From Atherinomorus stipes (taxonomy: Eukaryota > Chordata > Actinopteri > Atheriniformes > Atherinidae): a DNA stretch of 64,000 bases. The DNA lies in NCBI GenBank assembly GCA_023101725.1, contig JALJCO010007085.1, positions 1-64,000 on the forward strand, read 5' to 3'. The notes beneath the pieces were generated by a model. That model had not been told where the DNA came from, searched no databases, and worked only from the letters and a program-made list of their open reading frames with translations. Below are positions 26,348 to 38,033 of the stretch, in pieces. Within the stretch, counting starts at the first letter, position 1; every line of letters begins with the position of its first letter. A program made the translations under genes and the position numbers.

Positions 26348-27730
26348 CAGGGCTTGAAATTCACTTCTCAAAATGGGGGAATTCCCCCCTTACATGCTTC
26401 ACCAAGGGGGGATTTGGATACTTTGGGGGGATTTTTACAGGGTGCTTTACCACAGGTCTTACAGTGTCCTACCCGTACCTCAGATTAATAAGGAGCATTA
26501 ATTTGTCTTTTTCGTCCTTCTTAGTTTTCATTTTAACCAGCTCTCTGGTCCCGTCTCCGTTCTCTTTATCAGCTATCATCAGTTTTTACCAACTAAATAT
26601 AAAAAGTACATATTGCAGTAATCTGTTGCATCTTTCAGCTGCATAATTATAATAAGTGGTTCTGGTGGTTCTTTCTTCCAGCTCTGTTCTGTTCTCTCTT
26701 CTCTACGTAATCTCCTGCATTTGATAAAAGTTCTGTTAAAATAAAACTGGTCTTGGGTAGAACAGAGCATCTTCTACATGCAAGGCTAGAAAACTGTCAG
26801 AAACTTAATGAATATAATAACACCTTTAAGAATACCCTAAGATACTTTATAGGAAAGAAAATGGAAACACAGAGAAAACAATAAAGAAGCTGAGATAAAC
26901 AAGAATAAGTGAAGAGCAGTGAGAATGTGAGAAAATGATGAGGAAACATTCTCCAAATCAGCTTCTTTCTCCAAAATAATACCAAATTTAGATTTTTAAT
27001 ATGACATATTTAATGCTCTTAGCCTATGCGTCAAAATATAAAATGTATTACTAATATCAAACTATTATTTATCAATATTATCTTTATCTATGAATCGATC
27101 TCACATTCAGCTGCCATGTGAGAAACGGCAACATTAAACTGAGCGGCTCGTGCCTTCGATATTATGATCAAACACAGATATTCTGAGCAAGTTTGGCTAA
27201 AACTTTTCTTTGGGCTGCTTGGTACCGTGACCAGCACCGGCGCTACCTGAGGATCCGGAGGATTTGGGTCGTAAACGAGACCGACACCGGCGCGGCCACA
27301 GCGCAGATCTTTACTGGTGTTGGTCCAGACCAGCTTCCCTTCAGGTGACCCGAAGTTACATTTACGTTATAAGACTCCGTGAAAGTTTCGTCTTACCGGC
27401 GGGAAATCCGCCAACAGTGGCTGGTTTATCAACACGAGGGAAGCTGCAACATCTGACAGGTCAGAGGGAGAGAAGGGGAGCGCGCGCTTTACTAAAGGGC
27501 CGACGCAGGAGGCGACGTCACTCCTTCTGAATGAAAGGAGAGGGAGCGGCGTCGCCTCAAGCGTGTCGAGCCTTATTCTACGTTATTGTATGGCTCCGAT
27601 GCAAACGCTCACTGCACATTACGTCGCTGCAATTGCAAGCGGGAATTTCCCGCATTATAAGAGCGAAGTTTGCGGGAATTGATGGTATTATGCGCGATTC
27701 CCGCAATCCCGCAGCGAATTTCAGGCCCTG
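26348..27730. mobile_element. hAT-type non-autonomous DNA transposon, 1383 bp
   Basis: The left end CAGGGCTTGAAATTC and the right end GAATTTCAGGCCCTG are near-exact terminal inverted repeats, and both sides carry the 8-bp duplication GGTGTAGT. The 8-bp duplication and the CAGGG start are diagnostic of the hAT superfamily. The right third (about 27220-27720) is GC- and CpG-rich, with several copies of GCGGGAATT or its inverse; the left two thirds are AT-rich. No transposase-like frame was recognised. It sits in the vps50 intron between exons l and m. Confidence 0.85.
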
Positions 27731-27738
27731 GGTGTAGT
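27731..27738. repeat. 8-bp target site duplication, right copy
   Basis: GGTGTAGT directly follows the right terminal repeat and is identical to 26340-26347. Confidence 0.85.
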
Positions 27739-27889
27739 CATACTTCTCAGGTGAACACCCCTCTTCTTTTTTTTAAAGTAAAAATAGGAACTTCAAGCCA
27801 AACTTAATAGGATTTGCATAAACCAACTAATAAGTAAATTTTTCTACCATCTTTAAACCTCCCATAAGGTATATTATAAAATACTGTAC

Positions 27890-28011
27890 CATGTCATTGC
27901 GTCCAAAGAAGGTGTATACGGCATACAGGTAGTAGTCGAAGAGCTGGGATACGCAGTGGATGACATCAAAGGCGATCGGCTTCAGAATATTCATCATCTG
28001 CATGTACTTTC
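27890..28011 (-). CDS. vps50: vps50 exon l
   Basis: This 122-bp exon completes the Gly codon and reads [20 protein letters not shown] then [20 protein letters not shown]. The acceptor is ctcctcatacag and the donor is gtacag. It is nearly identical to the recalled human segment, with Cys-Val for Phe-Met after VIH. The aromatic-rich helix [14 protein letters not shown] is hydrophobic but is an internal helix of the rod, not a membrane anchor. Local residues 403-443. Confidence 0.98.
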
Positions 28012-30096
28012 CTGTATGAGGAGAAACAAACAACACTGTCAGGTCTGTACAGTAACTTTTTAAGCTTCTAGCACTGGTGTTACAAAGGTTGCAGGTTTTA
28101 TACCACAAAACAAAAAGTTGTAGCTCCAGCACAAAATGTCTAAAACCTCTAGAACCCAAAGTAGTATATATCAGTCCTTAAAACACACTGACAAACAACA
28201 GCATTGCATACGAGAACATATATTAAAAGGTGTTTGGTAGTGAAAATACAAACAGAAAAACCTATTATTAATTCAGTATTTGTATAGATCTGTTCATATG
28301 TTAACTGTGTGAGTATGCAACAAGTGTGCAATTTGTGTCATACTGCGATATGTATTCTGTATGGTTTTTAGAGAAATGCATGGAGTTTATGCATAAAATG
28401 CAGCCATAATCACGTGTGTCTTTGTGTGTGATCTTTAGTGGTCAATATTTTCTTTGTGCTTTATTGTTAATTACTCAGTTTTGTTTTTCAATTAACAGTC
28501 TAAAACATGCCTAATGATTGGGACCGCTAGGACCGCTGCGTCTGCACGTGCCACCAGAGTTCAAATAGACTTCTAAAGAGAGTGACGGTCTCCGCGAGTC
28601 TTCTCTGCAGTAGCGTAATACAATGGCTCAGATTTAAGCCTCAGTTTTACTCTTCATCATTTGCGGGACCTGCTGTTTCATCTGAAACCGCCCACTTCTG
28701 CAAGATTTGCGTTGGGTCCTGTGGGAGTCCTGTCCCAATGCAGGTCTGTGTTGTTGTAGGAGGGAGAAGCGTGCAGGAGTACCGCAGACAGTGGAGCACT
28801 CGCTTTTAAAGTAGAGTAAACAATAGGTGGGTTCACGTCGGTCTCTAAAAGTCTCCAGTACGTCTACCAGTGGACTGGCGACTAACAAGAAGAACTGAGG
28901 GAATTGCTGTTTGATATAAGGCTAATTACACTGATATGGTAACATTTGGTTATCACAATAGACTACATCCACCATAGTGACACTGCATGACTTCAGCTGT
29001 CACGTCTCCCTTCACGTAGGAAAAACCAACCTGCTTCCAAAGCTGTCGCACAAGTGCTACGTAAAAAAATAATCTGTCGCACAGACTTTTTTTTTTTCAT
29101 AGCTGTACAACTGTACAGCCCTGCACTGTGTCCAAACTGTAGTGTTTGATTCTGGGTGGAAATGTTATAGTTTCTAATGACATGGCTCTGCTCTGAAGTT
29201 CATCTTTTCAGACACTAAAAGAGTTAAACTGCGGTACATTAATCAAGGTAGCCCCACATCCTTTCTGGGTGAACTTGAGCAGGAGCATGTTGCATTTGCA
29301 TACAAATAGCAAGTGTTTCATTTAGCAGGGAGGTAATAAAAGCTATATATACAGAGGTACACGGGTGTAACAAGGTTACCATTGACTCAGAACTGATGAA
29401 GGGAAGAAAAAGAAAAGAGCTCAATCTTGCAGGGTCTGCCACTGAAAGGGCACTTTTTTCTTCACACACTCATTTTTTACACCCTTTCTCCTAAATTTTG
29501 TGCCAAGAGCTCAATCGAACTCCATCACAATCCTGCAGGGAGTAAATTAGGAGGGAACAATGGAACCAAACATTGCTGTTCTCTTGTTTCAAGTTTACTT
29601 ACTGTGTGAAATAAGACAAAAAAAGGTATAAAATAGGTGAGGGGTTTTTTTTTTTTGCCCCCTATGTACAGAAAGACAAAAAAACAAGACATATTTACTG
29701 AAGACTACACCAGTCAAAGGTCTCATCCCTTAGACCATGACACAATAAAGATAAGCATCTGATCTAATTCTGATTTGCCCATGAAAATCAAATTAAAAAG
29801 GCCACGTCACTCAAGGGGACTTTTTGTCAATGAGGGGGTCTGAATGTCCTAAAAAGCCACGTCACAAAGACGTGTAAGCACCTCTTTGGAAATTGAAGGT
29901 CAGAGCTCAGGGCGAAGGCTAACCATTATCTGTGTGGCTCAGTCACGCAGACACAGAGCCTGCCAATTGCAATGATTTGCTTAATTGATGAATAAATTGA
30001 AATCTCAGCAGGCCAGAGGGGACGTACACCGCAGCCGACCCCGTGTTCCTCTGGAGGAGAGGTTAGTCAGAAAGAACATGTGCCCACAAGACCTAC
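28012..30096 (-). other. vps50: vps50 intron k-l
   Basis: 2085-bp intron. It holds a possible inverted-repeat element around 28567-28862. Otherwise no recognised content. Confidence 0.85.
28567..28862. repeat. possible inverted-repeat element
   Basis: AGACTTCTAAAGAGAGTGAC near the left limit and the inverse of the right limit, AGACTTTTAGAGACCGACGT, are similar, bounding about 300 bp that is more GC-rich than its flanks. No target duplication and no known family were identified. Confidence 0.35.
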
Positions 30097-30203
30097 CGAC
30101 AAGCCGGATAACGTTGAGGGTGGTGTTGGTGAGAATCGGTGCATTGGTCTTATTTAGATTGTAGTCTGACTTCTTCTTGCCTCTCATGGTCTCTCGTGGC
30201 CCG
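30097..30203 (-). CDS. vps50: vps50 exon k
   Basis: This 107-bp exon completes the Ser codon, reads [20 protein letters not shown] then [15 protein letters not shown], and ends with the first base of a Gly codon. The acceptor is tcctgttccag and the donor is gtaggt. A basic patch (RGKKK) follows directly on the acidic linker, and [17 protein letters not shown] is strongly conserved. Local residues 367-402. Confidence 0.97.
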
Positions 30204-31557
30204 CTGGAACAGGAGTGGTAGGCGCAGTGTGAGATAAAGCCATGAAACACACAAATACATGTTCACATCACTAACCCCCTGCAATGACAGGCTGGGTTCA
30301 AAACCTTGAGAGAGGGTCTAAGTCTTCTAATTGATCAATCAGAAGCTATTACACATGTCAGGAGACACAGATGGACCCTACTGGTGAGGTCTCTGAACTG
30401 GTGATCCCTGACACAGAGCTCATTGAGGCATATCAGCCAGCAGCCATTAAATAAGCTATTTTATTTCTGGATGTGACTATGCCACCCACTCAATAATGAA
30501 CTATTAGTAATCCCTGCATGTAAGAATGGGAAATGAGCATTTTAGTGACTATGTGTCAGGTTAGTCAGGTTAACATAAATGGGATTTGAAGCGGGGAAAT
30601 GTAATAACTACAAAAGCAATAAAGTAATGTGAAGTAGCAGGCGATGAGCAGAAACTTCATGTTGCAATTAATAACACATTAAATGTTACATGACAGGAAA
30701 TTATCATTAGAATAATGTTTCTGCAATAAGGAGCAGCTGAATAATTTAAGTATTGCGTGTCTTGCTTCCTGTGCAAGCCCAGCATAAAATATGAGGTCAA
30801 TTCACAGATTTGCACGAGCACGTGCATCCTTACTTCTTAGAAATTCAGCTGATCAAAAACACAAAAGCAGAGACGAAGTCAACAAATTAAAAAAATAAAA
30901 AATAAACTTTAAAAAAAGGTCCCAAATGAAGAGTTCGTCTACACCAGGCTGCATCCTGGGAAGCACCACTTTCTCAGTATTTCATCAATTAGCACAATTC
31001 AAGACCAAGAACTACATAATTACAGCAGAAACTTTTTGAGATGGTGCATAAATGATAGGAAACTTACAATTCCAACACATTCTGATGATAAAGAGGACAA
31101 CACAAAAAAACTTCCTAAATAAACCATTCTTTCAAATGATAATCAGTGTTTAATACACAAGGGTGAGAGAAGTGCAAGACTGTCTTCAACGATATTAAAT
31201 GGTGACTAATCGTTCAGTAGTTGCCAATCACGTAGATGGTGGAAGAAAAGAAAGAGAATTTTTCATGCCGAGACAAAAAGCTTTCGAAGCGCCTACTGCC
31301 TGCAAAGCAGGGTCAGGCAGAGGTGAGCTAAAATTATTGTTGCTAAAGGCATGAAAACTGAGTTAATGCATGATTTCACACACTTACAAAACAGCCTTCA
31401 GAGAGAGATTCAAAGACAGATCACTTTACAGTAATTTGAGTCTGAGTAATCGGAGTTGTTACATTTGGGTCCATATGTTAATGTTCTTGATGAGTCATTG
31501 CCTGACCTGTGTGGCAGTTTGATCTGGCATACTCTGACGGCTTGACTTGGAACTGAC
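30204..31557 (-). other. vps50: vps50 intron j-k
   Basis: 1354-bp intron, AT-rich, with no repeat family or conserved element that I recognise. Confidence 0.85.
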
Positions 31558-31676
31558 CTCTTTAGAGGAGCATCACCTGTCTGCTCATCTACATAGTCCT
31601 GCTTCAGCTCCTCCGGGACGTCGCTGTCGCTGTCGTAGTCCTGATACACGCTCTTCTCCAGCTCGTCTGACTCATA
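31558..31676 (-). CDS. vps50: vps50 exon j (acidic linker)
   Basis: This 119-bp exon reads [20 protein letters not shown] then [19 protein letters not shown] and ends with two bases of a Ser codon. The acceptor is catttctcaag and the donor is gtcagt. The [22 protein letters not shown] block is nearly invariant in vertebrate syndetins; the abundant Asp/Glu/Ser suggest an unstructured, possibly CK2-phosphorylated linker (inference). Reading through the donor in the same frame continues open for a further stretch, but that part is intronic by homology. Local residues 328-366. Confidence 0.97.
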
Positions 31677-32986
31677 CTTGAGAAATGAGAGAGGAGACGG
31701 ATTAAATGGACCTTGTGGAGAAAAAGGCTGCGCAAACAAGACATACAGTAGAGATGAGTTTTAACTTTGCCATCAAGTGACTGGGCTGAGGTTGAAAAGC
31801 AGAAAATGCATTTACCTCTCAGAGAGGAGTTCAGAGACATCCTCTCTGATATAAGACAATATTTTCCTTGTCCTTAACAGCATCCTTGGTGAATACAGTG
31901 TCATATTGGATTACAAGCTTTAAAGTTCAACAAACCGGGTTTCTGTGAGCCTTACATGTCAAGACACTGCTATATTACTTCAGGTGTTGAACTAGAAAAT
32001 AAAATTTCATCAGCTCGGGTGGTAGGGCTCCTGTATAAGCTGGAGAGGAAAAAATGCCTCCTTTGACAAGTGAACCTTAAAATAAACCATTTTGGGTATG
32101 ATGTTGCTGTAGTTATGAGAGGACTAAGCAATATTCTCAGGATCATTACATCAATGCTCTGTGTATCTGAGCAAGAAGAAGTAGGAAAACAGCACAGACT
32201 GACTGTACGGATGTCACAATTACTTAACTTCACAGTTAATCGTATTTAACATCATGATTAATTACTTGCAAAGATCTCTTAAAAATCATTTTCCATAAAA
32301 GATTGTGTCTGAACCATAACTGCAGATCAGAAACTTACGCACAGCGTGAAAATACAATAGTTTGACACATCAAACGGGTCTTCCTGCAGCCATCCTCTAA
32401 ATATAAAGCCTGAAAAGTGTTAGAATCTTCAGTAATAATGATATATAACAAAGTCCAAGAGCCATTGATATACAAGTGATTGCAGTGCACGTGGGCCGGC
32501 TAGGAGAGCATTAGCGACCCCAACAACAAAGGTGACAGTGCTGTTTTGCAGAAAAAGAATCTGCAGCAACTTCAGAGTCACGAAAATCCGACAAATTAAA
32601 TATTCAAACGTCTTCTGTCTGCTAGTTTAATTTCTTTCAACTTTAAATCAAAAGAGCAGAAAAAAATCAGATTTTTGTTTTGGGTTTATAAAAGAAAAAT
32701 GGAAAACAAGCAGATTATTTTTTGATTTTCCATTTTAAACTGAATCTCAAAGGAATGATGATACACAGACCTGATTTGGTATTTTATCACAGCATCCTTG
32801 CTTGTTAATGTGGCACATGTAAGTGGGTGCATCTGTCTGGTTAGAATGAATAATACCGGAAAAAACAACACACGAGATCTGCAGATTAAAGTAAAAATAA
32901 CGAGCAAAAAAAGATGGAAGTGGCTAGGTGACATTAACCCAGTGCATCATTTCTTTTCATACAAGTTATTATTTCTCAACACCTAC
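31677..32986 (-). other. vps50: vps50 intron i-j
   Basis: 1310-bp intron with no recognised repeat or element. Confidence 0.85.
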
Positions 32987-33172
32987 CCCATTAGAAGCGA
33001 GCACATCCTCTGTCTCTTCTTCCTTTTGCTCAATGTGCATCTCAAAGGGGTTCCCCTCCTGAAGGTACTGCTGGAACAGCGACAGCTCCTCCTGGGTCGG
33101 GGTGGACAAGGAAACAGCCTGTCTGCTTGGTGACACGGACGGAGAGCGGCACTGGCCCAAGAACTTAAACTC
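32987..33172 (-). CDS. vps50: vps50 exon i (serine patch and start of acidic linker)
   Basis: This 186-bp exon, the longest seen, is phase 0-0 and encodes 62 residues: [20 protein letters not shown], then a Ser/Thr/Gln-rich stretch, then [20 protein letters not shown] and ASNG. The acceptor is cttctcatccag and the donor is gtaggt. RSPSVSPS is a conserved Ser-Pro patch and a plausible phosphorylation site (inference). The [15 protein letters not shown] part differs from the recalled human residues, as expected for a flexible linker. Local residues 266-327. Confidence 0.96.
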
Positions 33173-33905
33173 CTGGATGAGAAGGGGCACAGATGAAAGA
33201 CGGATGCTGCCTGTGAATTTTGATCCCTAAAAATAGGCAAATGTTAAAAAAAAGGTAACTACAGCTCATCTATAAACAAGACAACATGGAAGGTTACACC
33301 AGAAAAAAGTATTACTGAAGTAAAAGTACAAGTGCTAATATGGCAACTGCTTGTTTGAATCACTGATTGTTTGTAACAAATCGTGGTGAATGTAGTAGAC
33401 TTATACTTATTTAATAAAGTGATGCAGACAAATACTTTTCATGGCTGCTGACTTTTCATCAAGATTTTTTAGGAACTTTTGCAGTGAGAAGAAGGAAAGA
33501 AATCTTGGATTCTTTTGAAGTCTTTTTCCATCCATCATTTCTATTTCCACATGAACTGAATCATCTTTTCCTCAAGTTTTCTTTTCTTTCTTTTTTTCTA
33601 AAACTGTAGGCATGAGACATCCACACTTACGCCACATGAGGCTCGAATATTCAAGGTTTTGTTTTTAACTCTTGCCAATGAGCATGGGAAATAAAATCCT
33701 CGAACATACATCCCACAAGGGACAGCGGCCGTTTGATCTTCATCTGGGCTTTATAGTGTGCAGTGAAGATGCACACAAACATGTGCAGTTAATTCAGTGC
33801 ACTCTGAATTCACATCACATCCTTATGCAAATTTCACAGTGGTGGGGTGTGCTATAAGTGACAGTGTGGGAAAATGATGCGTTCTGTGATGCGTTTCTTA
33901 CTTAC
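33173..33905 (-). other. vps50: vps50 intron h-i
   Basis: 733-bp intron with a pyrimidine/purine-biased stretch near 33480-33600 and nothing else recognised. Confidence 0.85.
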
Positions 33906-33996
33906 ATGGAGCTGGGCTATGTTAAAATTAGACTTGACTGGACACAATTCCCACGTCTCGTTTTCCAGAAACATCCTCAGCTCTTCCAGCCGTGCC
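33906..33996 (-). CDS. vps50: vps50 exon h
   Basis: This 91-bp exon finishes an Arg codon and reads [20 protein letters not shown] then [10 protein letters not shown], ending in phase 0. The acceptor is accccctcag and the donor is gtaagt. The [20 protein letters not shown] block is a hallmark of VPS50 and clearly separates it from VPS54. Local residues 235-265. Confidence 0.97.
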
Positions 33997-35218
33997 CTGA
34001 GGGGGTTTTACAAAGAGAAAAAGGAAAAGGGCACAAAATAGAAGGGGGAAAAAAGAGAAAAATAATAAAATGAGAATAATCTGCCCATTAATTAGCAAAC
34101 TTCATTTGTTCAAGCAGCTCCTGTGCTGTGACAAGCCCTCTGACTACATGCATAAATAAATCAAACAAAGGTCAGTGGCCCACAGCAAACAGGAAGAGGG
34201 ATGCGAGGTGTCTGTGCAAGTTTGTATGTGTTCTCAGATCAGAAAAGCCACCCTGCCACACACCTGCCAGGTTAATATAAGGTCCTTCTGTGTGAAATGT
34301 CAGCACAGTGTTGACTTCAAACACTGCGGAATCCCTTTTTCTTGTCTTAAAGGTGTTAGAAATATGAGAGGTGGCAGAAGATGGAGCACAGGGAAGTAGA
34401 AAAGGAGAGAAAGTAGTGTGTGGTTTACTAAACTGAGGATTTAAATACATTTCCCAAATAAATTGCCCTGCTATATGGTTCAAATTCATTGCATAAAAAA
34501 TAGGGGGAAAAAAGAGCAAATTAATTAATCTTTTAAACTTTAGCGATATACTGTACATTTTGCACCATAAAGCCAACAATACACACCCTCTGATGAGTAC
34601 ATGACTGCAGGAAGATGATGGACAGATACAACCTAAATTTATTGATGGTTTTTTTTTTTTTGGCCACGTTAGGAAATACATTTTAAAGAAAACTTCACGC
34701 TGGAGGAAACCTCCTCACCAGCAGTGCTGATGGAGGATCCTCTTTCTCTCTGGGTCTCTCACCTATCACAGTTACTAGTTTCACACCAAGATCACCTCCA
34801 TCTCACAGCCTCCCAAAGTCGTCTTCCATTGCATCCGTCTTTTGTGCCATTTTGTGTCACAAAAATGAGTCATTAGCAAAACCCTGATATTTAAGGATTT
34901 TATCAATGGCTTATGATAGATAACCTTAGCTCTGAATAACGCAAGTTATTTCTGATGATGTGCCGCTGTTTGTGTCAGAGAATACATATTTATGAGGTTG
35001 GCAGAGAGCGGTGTTATGCAATCAAGATGGAAATGTACTTTCTTCTCAGTGAGAGTTGCCATGTAATTACAAAAATACTCCAAAGAAGGATGTGCCAGAA
35101 ATAAAGAGCGTTATAGGCAGCCAGTGGTTGCTTAGTTGTGCAAAAAGTTTACAATTCTGCATCTACGAAGAACTGTGATGATGAAGAACAAGAACCTCAA
35201 GCGACCGGTGTATCTCAC
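33997..35218 (-). other. vps50: vps50 intron g-h
   Basis: 1222-bp intron. A 169-codon open frame (34172-34681, minus) lies inside but has no family resemblance and is treated as chance. Nothing else recognised. Confidence 0.85.
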
Positions 35219-35317
35219 CTGTGATAGTTTTTAAAGTAGTTAACACTCTGGCGTTTGATGGACTCCTGCAGGACTTCTGACTTACTGCCGCAGAACTCTT
35301 CACCGACCTGCATTAAC
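35219..35317 (-). CDS. vps50: vps50 exon g
   Basis: This 99-bp exon finishes the Arg codon, reads [20 protein letters not shown] then [12 protein letters not shown], and ends again with two bases of an Arg codon. The acceptor is ccctttcag and the donor is gtgaga. The conserved [14 protein letters not shown] and [10 protein letters not shown] motifs are present. Local residues 202-234. Confidence 0.96.
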
Positions 35318-36957
35318 CTGAAAGGGAAGGAACAAGTGATAAGAAAAACACTAGTAGTGGGAAGAGATGAAGTCAGAGGAGACAGAGTTGAATACAGAAG
35401 GATTTATGAGCTGAAACTAGGAAGAGAAGCTAATAGATCTGAATCTTTTAGATCTTTGCAGAGCAGAGACACTTTCTACAGAGCATGCTGCCTTGAAAAC
35501 AATTTTATCAGTTACAGTGGATGTGATATCTCTGTCATGAAAGGAATAATCTGACAGAGAATGTATTGAGAGGATGCACTATGAGGAGAACAAATGGACA
35601 TAAATCAGCACCAGTGAAGTCTCTTTAATTGGTAATAAATTAACAAGTTTGCAAACACACACTGATGCATGATGAAAGCTGGGATTTTGTCTCACATACT
35701 GTATCTAATTATTTTAAGACATACAAGCAAAAAGGCAGCTTTTACTATCAATATATGAAGCATCTTCTGAATAAATCTCAAACAAGTGTTTTAGATTCCC
35801 AGTCAAAACTGTACAAGTCACGTTTTACTCCATTTAAAGCTTTAATTGTACAAGACAGAAAAAAAGCATAGATAAAACAAAAGCAGCCGTCAGGATTAAA
35901 GCCCCGGGAGGATTACTGCTGGGTGTGTGCCTGTTTGACAGACAGTAGAGCCGGTGGGGGCAGACAGATACAAAATAATGTAGTTATCCTTGTTAATGTA
36001 ACTCACCATGAAGGAAAAGGCAGATAATATTCACAGTGATGTTGGAGAAAAAGGAATAAACAGTTCTGCCTGACTGACATATCAAAACCAATTATTATAT
36101 TATAGTACATTTCATTGTCAGCTACTCATTAAATTTGTGTTTTAAAATAAATGTTTCTAAAAGCCATTTTCACACAAACGTTTCTTTCTTTTTAAGTTTG
36201 AATGTTCCCTTTGGATTGTCCTCGCTGAGCTTCTCACTTGGAATCCATTTATGTACAAAATGTGCTGTATACATAATCTTGTCTTTCTTTTAGCAAGTAC
36301 TGGATTATTCATTAATGTAAAAAAAAAAAAAAAAAATGAACAAAAGAACAAAACAAGGATAATATAGAACAAAGTTCTTCTGCCCATTTTGAAATGGTGT
36401 CCTCATAAATTATGGGTTGACATGTAGTTTCATTCAATAACAAAAATATGATCTGAACACTTACAGGTTTGTGTGATATGAGAAACCAATGCTTTCATTT
36501 CAGATCTGAACATTTGTTTTCAACGATTCTTTATTTAATCCAACAGTTAATCATAACCAACTATATTGCTGAATGCTCTGATAATGAACTGAGAAACACA
36601 AATCTGAACCACATCATAAATGTGATGAGTGTGTTAATTCCAATTGGAGTCTATTAATCTAAACAAAACTGGAGAATCAAATCCTTGTAATCAAACTGAA
36701 TTTAATCAGTATGTTATTAAACAAGCTTTGTTTCTATTCTAACTAAATGTGCACTTCAATTAAGCTAATAAGTTTCAAATGGAAGTGTGTGTTCAAGTGT
36801 GTGTCATATCTTAGTGAATTAGTGAGCACTGACACAGAGACACTGCATAGGGAAGCACTGCAATTCTTCCTGATTAATATGACGCAAGAAGAAGCTGACA
36901 ATGAAGACCAATTAGTGCAGAGATGAATGAGCAAACTGGACTCATCTGGAGGCATAC
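35318..36957 (-). other. vps50: vps50 intron f-g
   Basis: 1640-bp intron. It contains an A18 run near 36319-36336; no transposon or conserved element was recognised. Confidence 0.85.
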
Positions 36958-37052
36958 CTGCTGATGACATCCAGTACCACGATGAAATCATCATATTTAA
37001 AGTTAGACATGTCTGTTCCCAAGATGTAGGCCTTCACTTTCAACTGGACATC
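36958..37052 (-). CDS. vps50: vps50 exon f
   Basis: This 95-bp exon reads [20 protein letters not shown] then [11 protein letters not shown] and ends with two bases of a split Arg codon. The acceptor is ctttctccacag and the donor is gtatgc. It lies only 149 bp from exon e, the shortest intron seen here. The motif [12 protein letters not shown] is a strongly conserved part of the syndetin central rod. Local residues 171-201. Confidence 0.96.
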
Positions 37053-37201
37053 CTGTGGAGAAAGAGAGAGAGATTAAAAGGTGATTTGTGGTGGGATAAC
37101 TGGAAATGGAGTGGAAACCTGAGTAAAAACAGGTCTGAATAAGCTGGAGGAGATATTCTCCAGAAAAGGGAAGGACGGGGAAGAAATTCCTCCCTACAAA
37201 C

Positions 37202-37293
37202 CTGCCAGATCCGAGTCAGTCCATGCTCAAGTTTCTTCTTCACATAGCTACGGTCCACCATCGACTCATCTGACTCTGCTGCTGCAGCATCAC
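37202..37293 (-). CDS. vps50: vps50 exon e
   Basis: This 92-bp exon completes the Gly codon from exon d and reads DAAAAESDESMVDRSYVKKK then LEHGLTRIWQ. The acceptor is cacttgtag and the donor is gtttgt, a weaker donor than the others. The first half is a poorly conserved Ala/Ser/Asp-rich loop, whereas DRSYVKKKLEHGLTRIWQ is nearly invariant. The loop spanning exons d and e has the same length as the recalled human loop despite different residues, so no exon is missing in the 11.3-kb intron before it. Local residues 140-170. Confidence 0.95.
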
Positions 37294-38033
37294 CTACAAG
37301 TGATCCAAAAATAAAGGGGACAAAAAAATGACTTCACAGACTGATGATTGGCTTCATTCCAATCAAATTTAATAAGCTGCTGCAGATTTAAATAAATTAT
37401 GTTAACCCTTTACATGAACATTTAAACAAAGAGTGAGGAGCAGACTGAATGAATGATGGGAGGAATCTTTTGATAAAGATATCTCAGAGTTGCATTGTAA
37501 TACGAATGTTGAAACGCATTTGATCTGCCACATTAGTAAAGTCAAAAGTCCTTCAGCATGAGCTGATGAGTCAGCTGAGAACAGCTGTCATCACAGCTGC
37601 CAGTCAGCATCCGACAAGAGTGAAGGTCATGTGCTCCCAATAGAGATGGAAGATTGACAGCAGCTTAGAGTTCAACAGGACAATACTGAATGGCCATTAA
37701 CAAGGTTTTGGAGTACTGTTCACTGTCAGACATGATTCCTCCTCAATCATCAGCTCACTATCCCTCTTATATGTGTTTTGTTTCACTCTACCAACTCAGA
37801 TGGACGAGCACTGGCACACTGTTAAAGCAACATCAATACTTCCCTTTAGTTGAAAATTGCTTCAATAAATCTCAAGCTGCTTGTTCTGGATGAAATGGAT
37901 TTTTAGGAAAGCCAGCAGCAGTGAGCCTATAAGTGAACAAGCCGGCAAATGGCAATCTACGTTGAATGGCATTTCTGCATTTCTTAAGGCTTAGGGGGAG
38001 CAGATTTCTTTTTTTCATTGAAAACGGTTCTTT

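Larger units (their letters stand above)
22945..27889 (-). other. vps50: vps50 intron l-m
   Basis: 4945-bp intron. It contains the 1383-bp hAT-type element at 26348-27730, a CA microsatellite near 23286-23304 and a G14 tract at 25138-25151. Nothing else was recognised in the remaining sequence. Confidence 0.85.

Noticed and set aside
31410..31557. In-frame extension of vps50 exon j beyond its donor
   Set aside because: The donor gtcagt at 31552-31557 and exact phase match to exon k show this part is intron; the extension has no similarity to VPS50.
34172..34681. 169-codon minus-strand open frame
   Set aside because: It lies within a vps50 intron and shows no family resemblance; flanking exon phases require no extra exon here.
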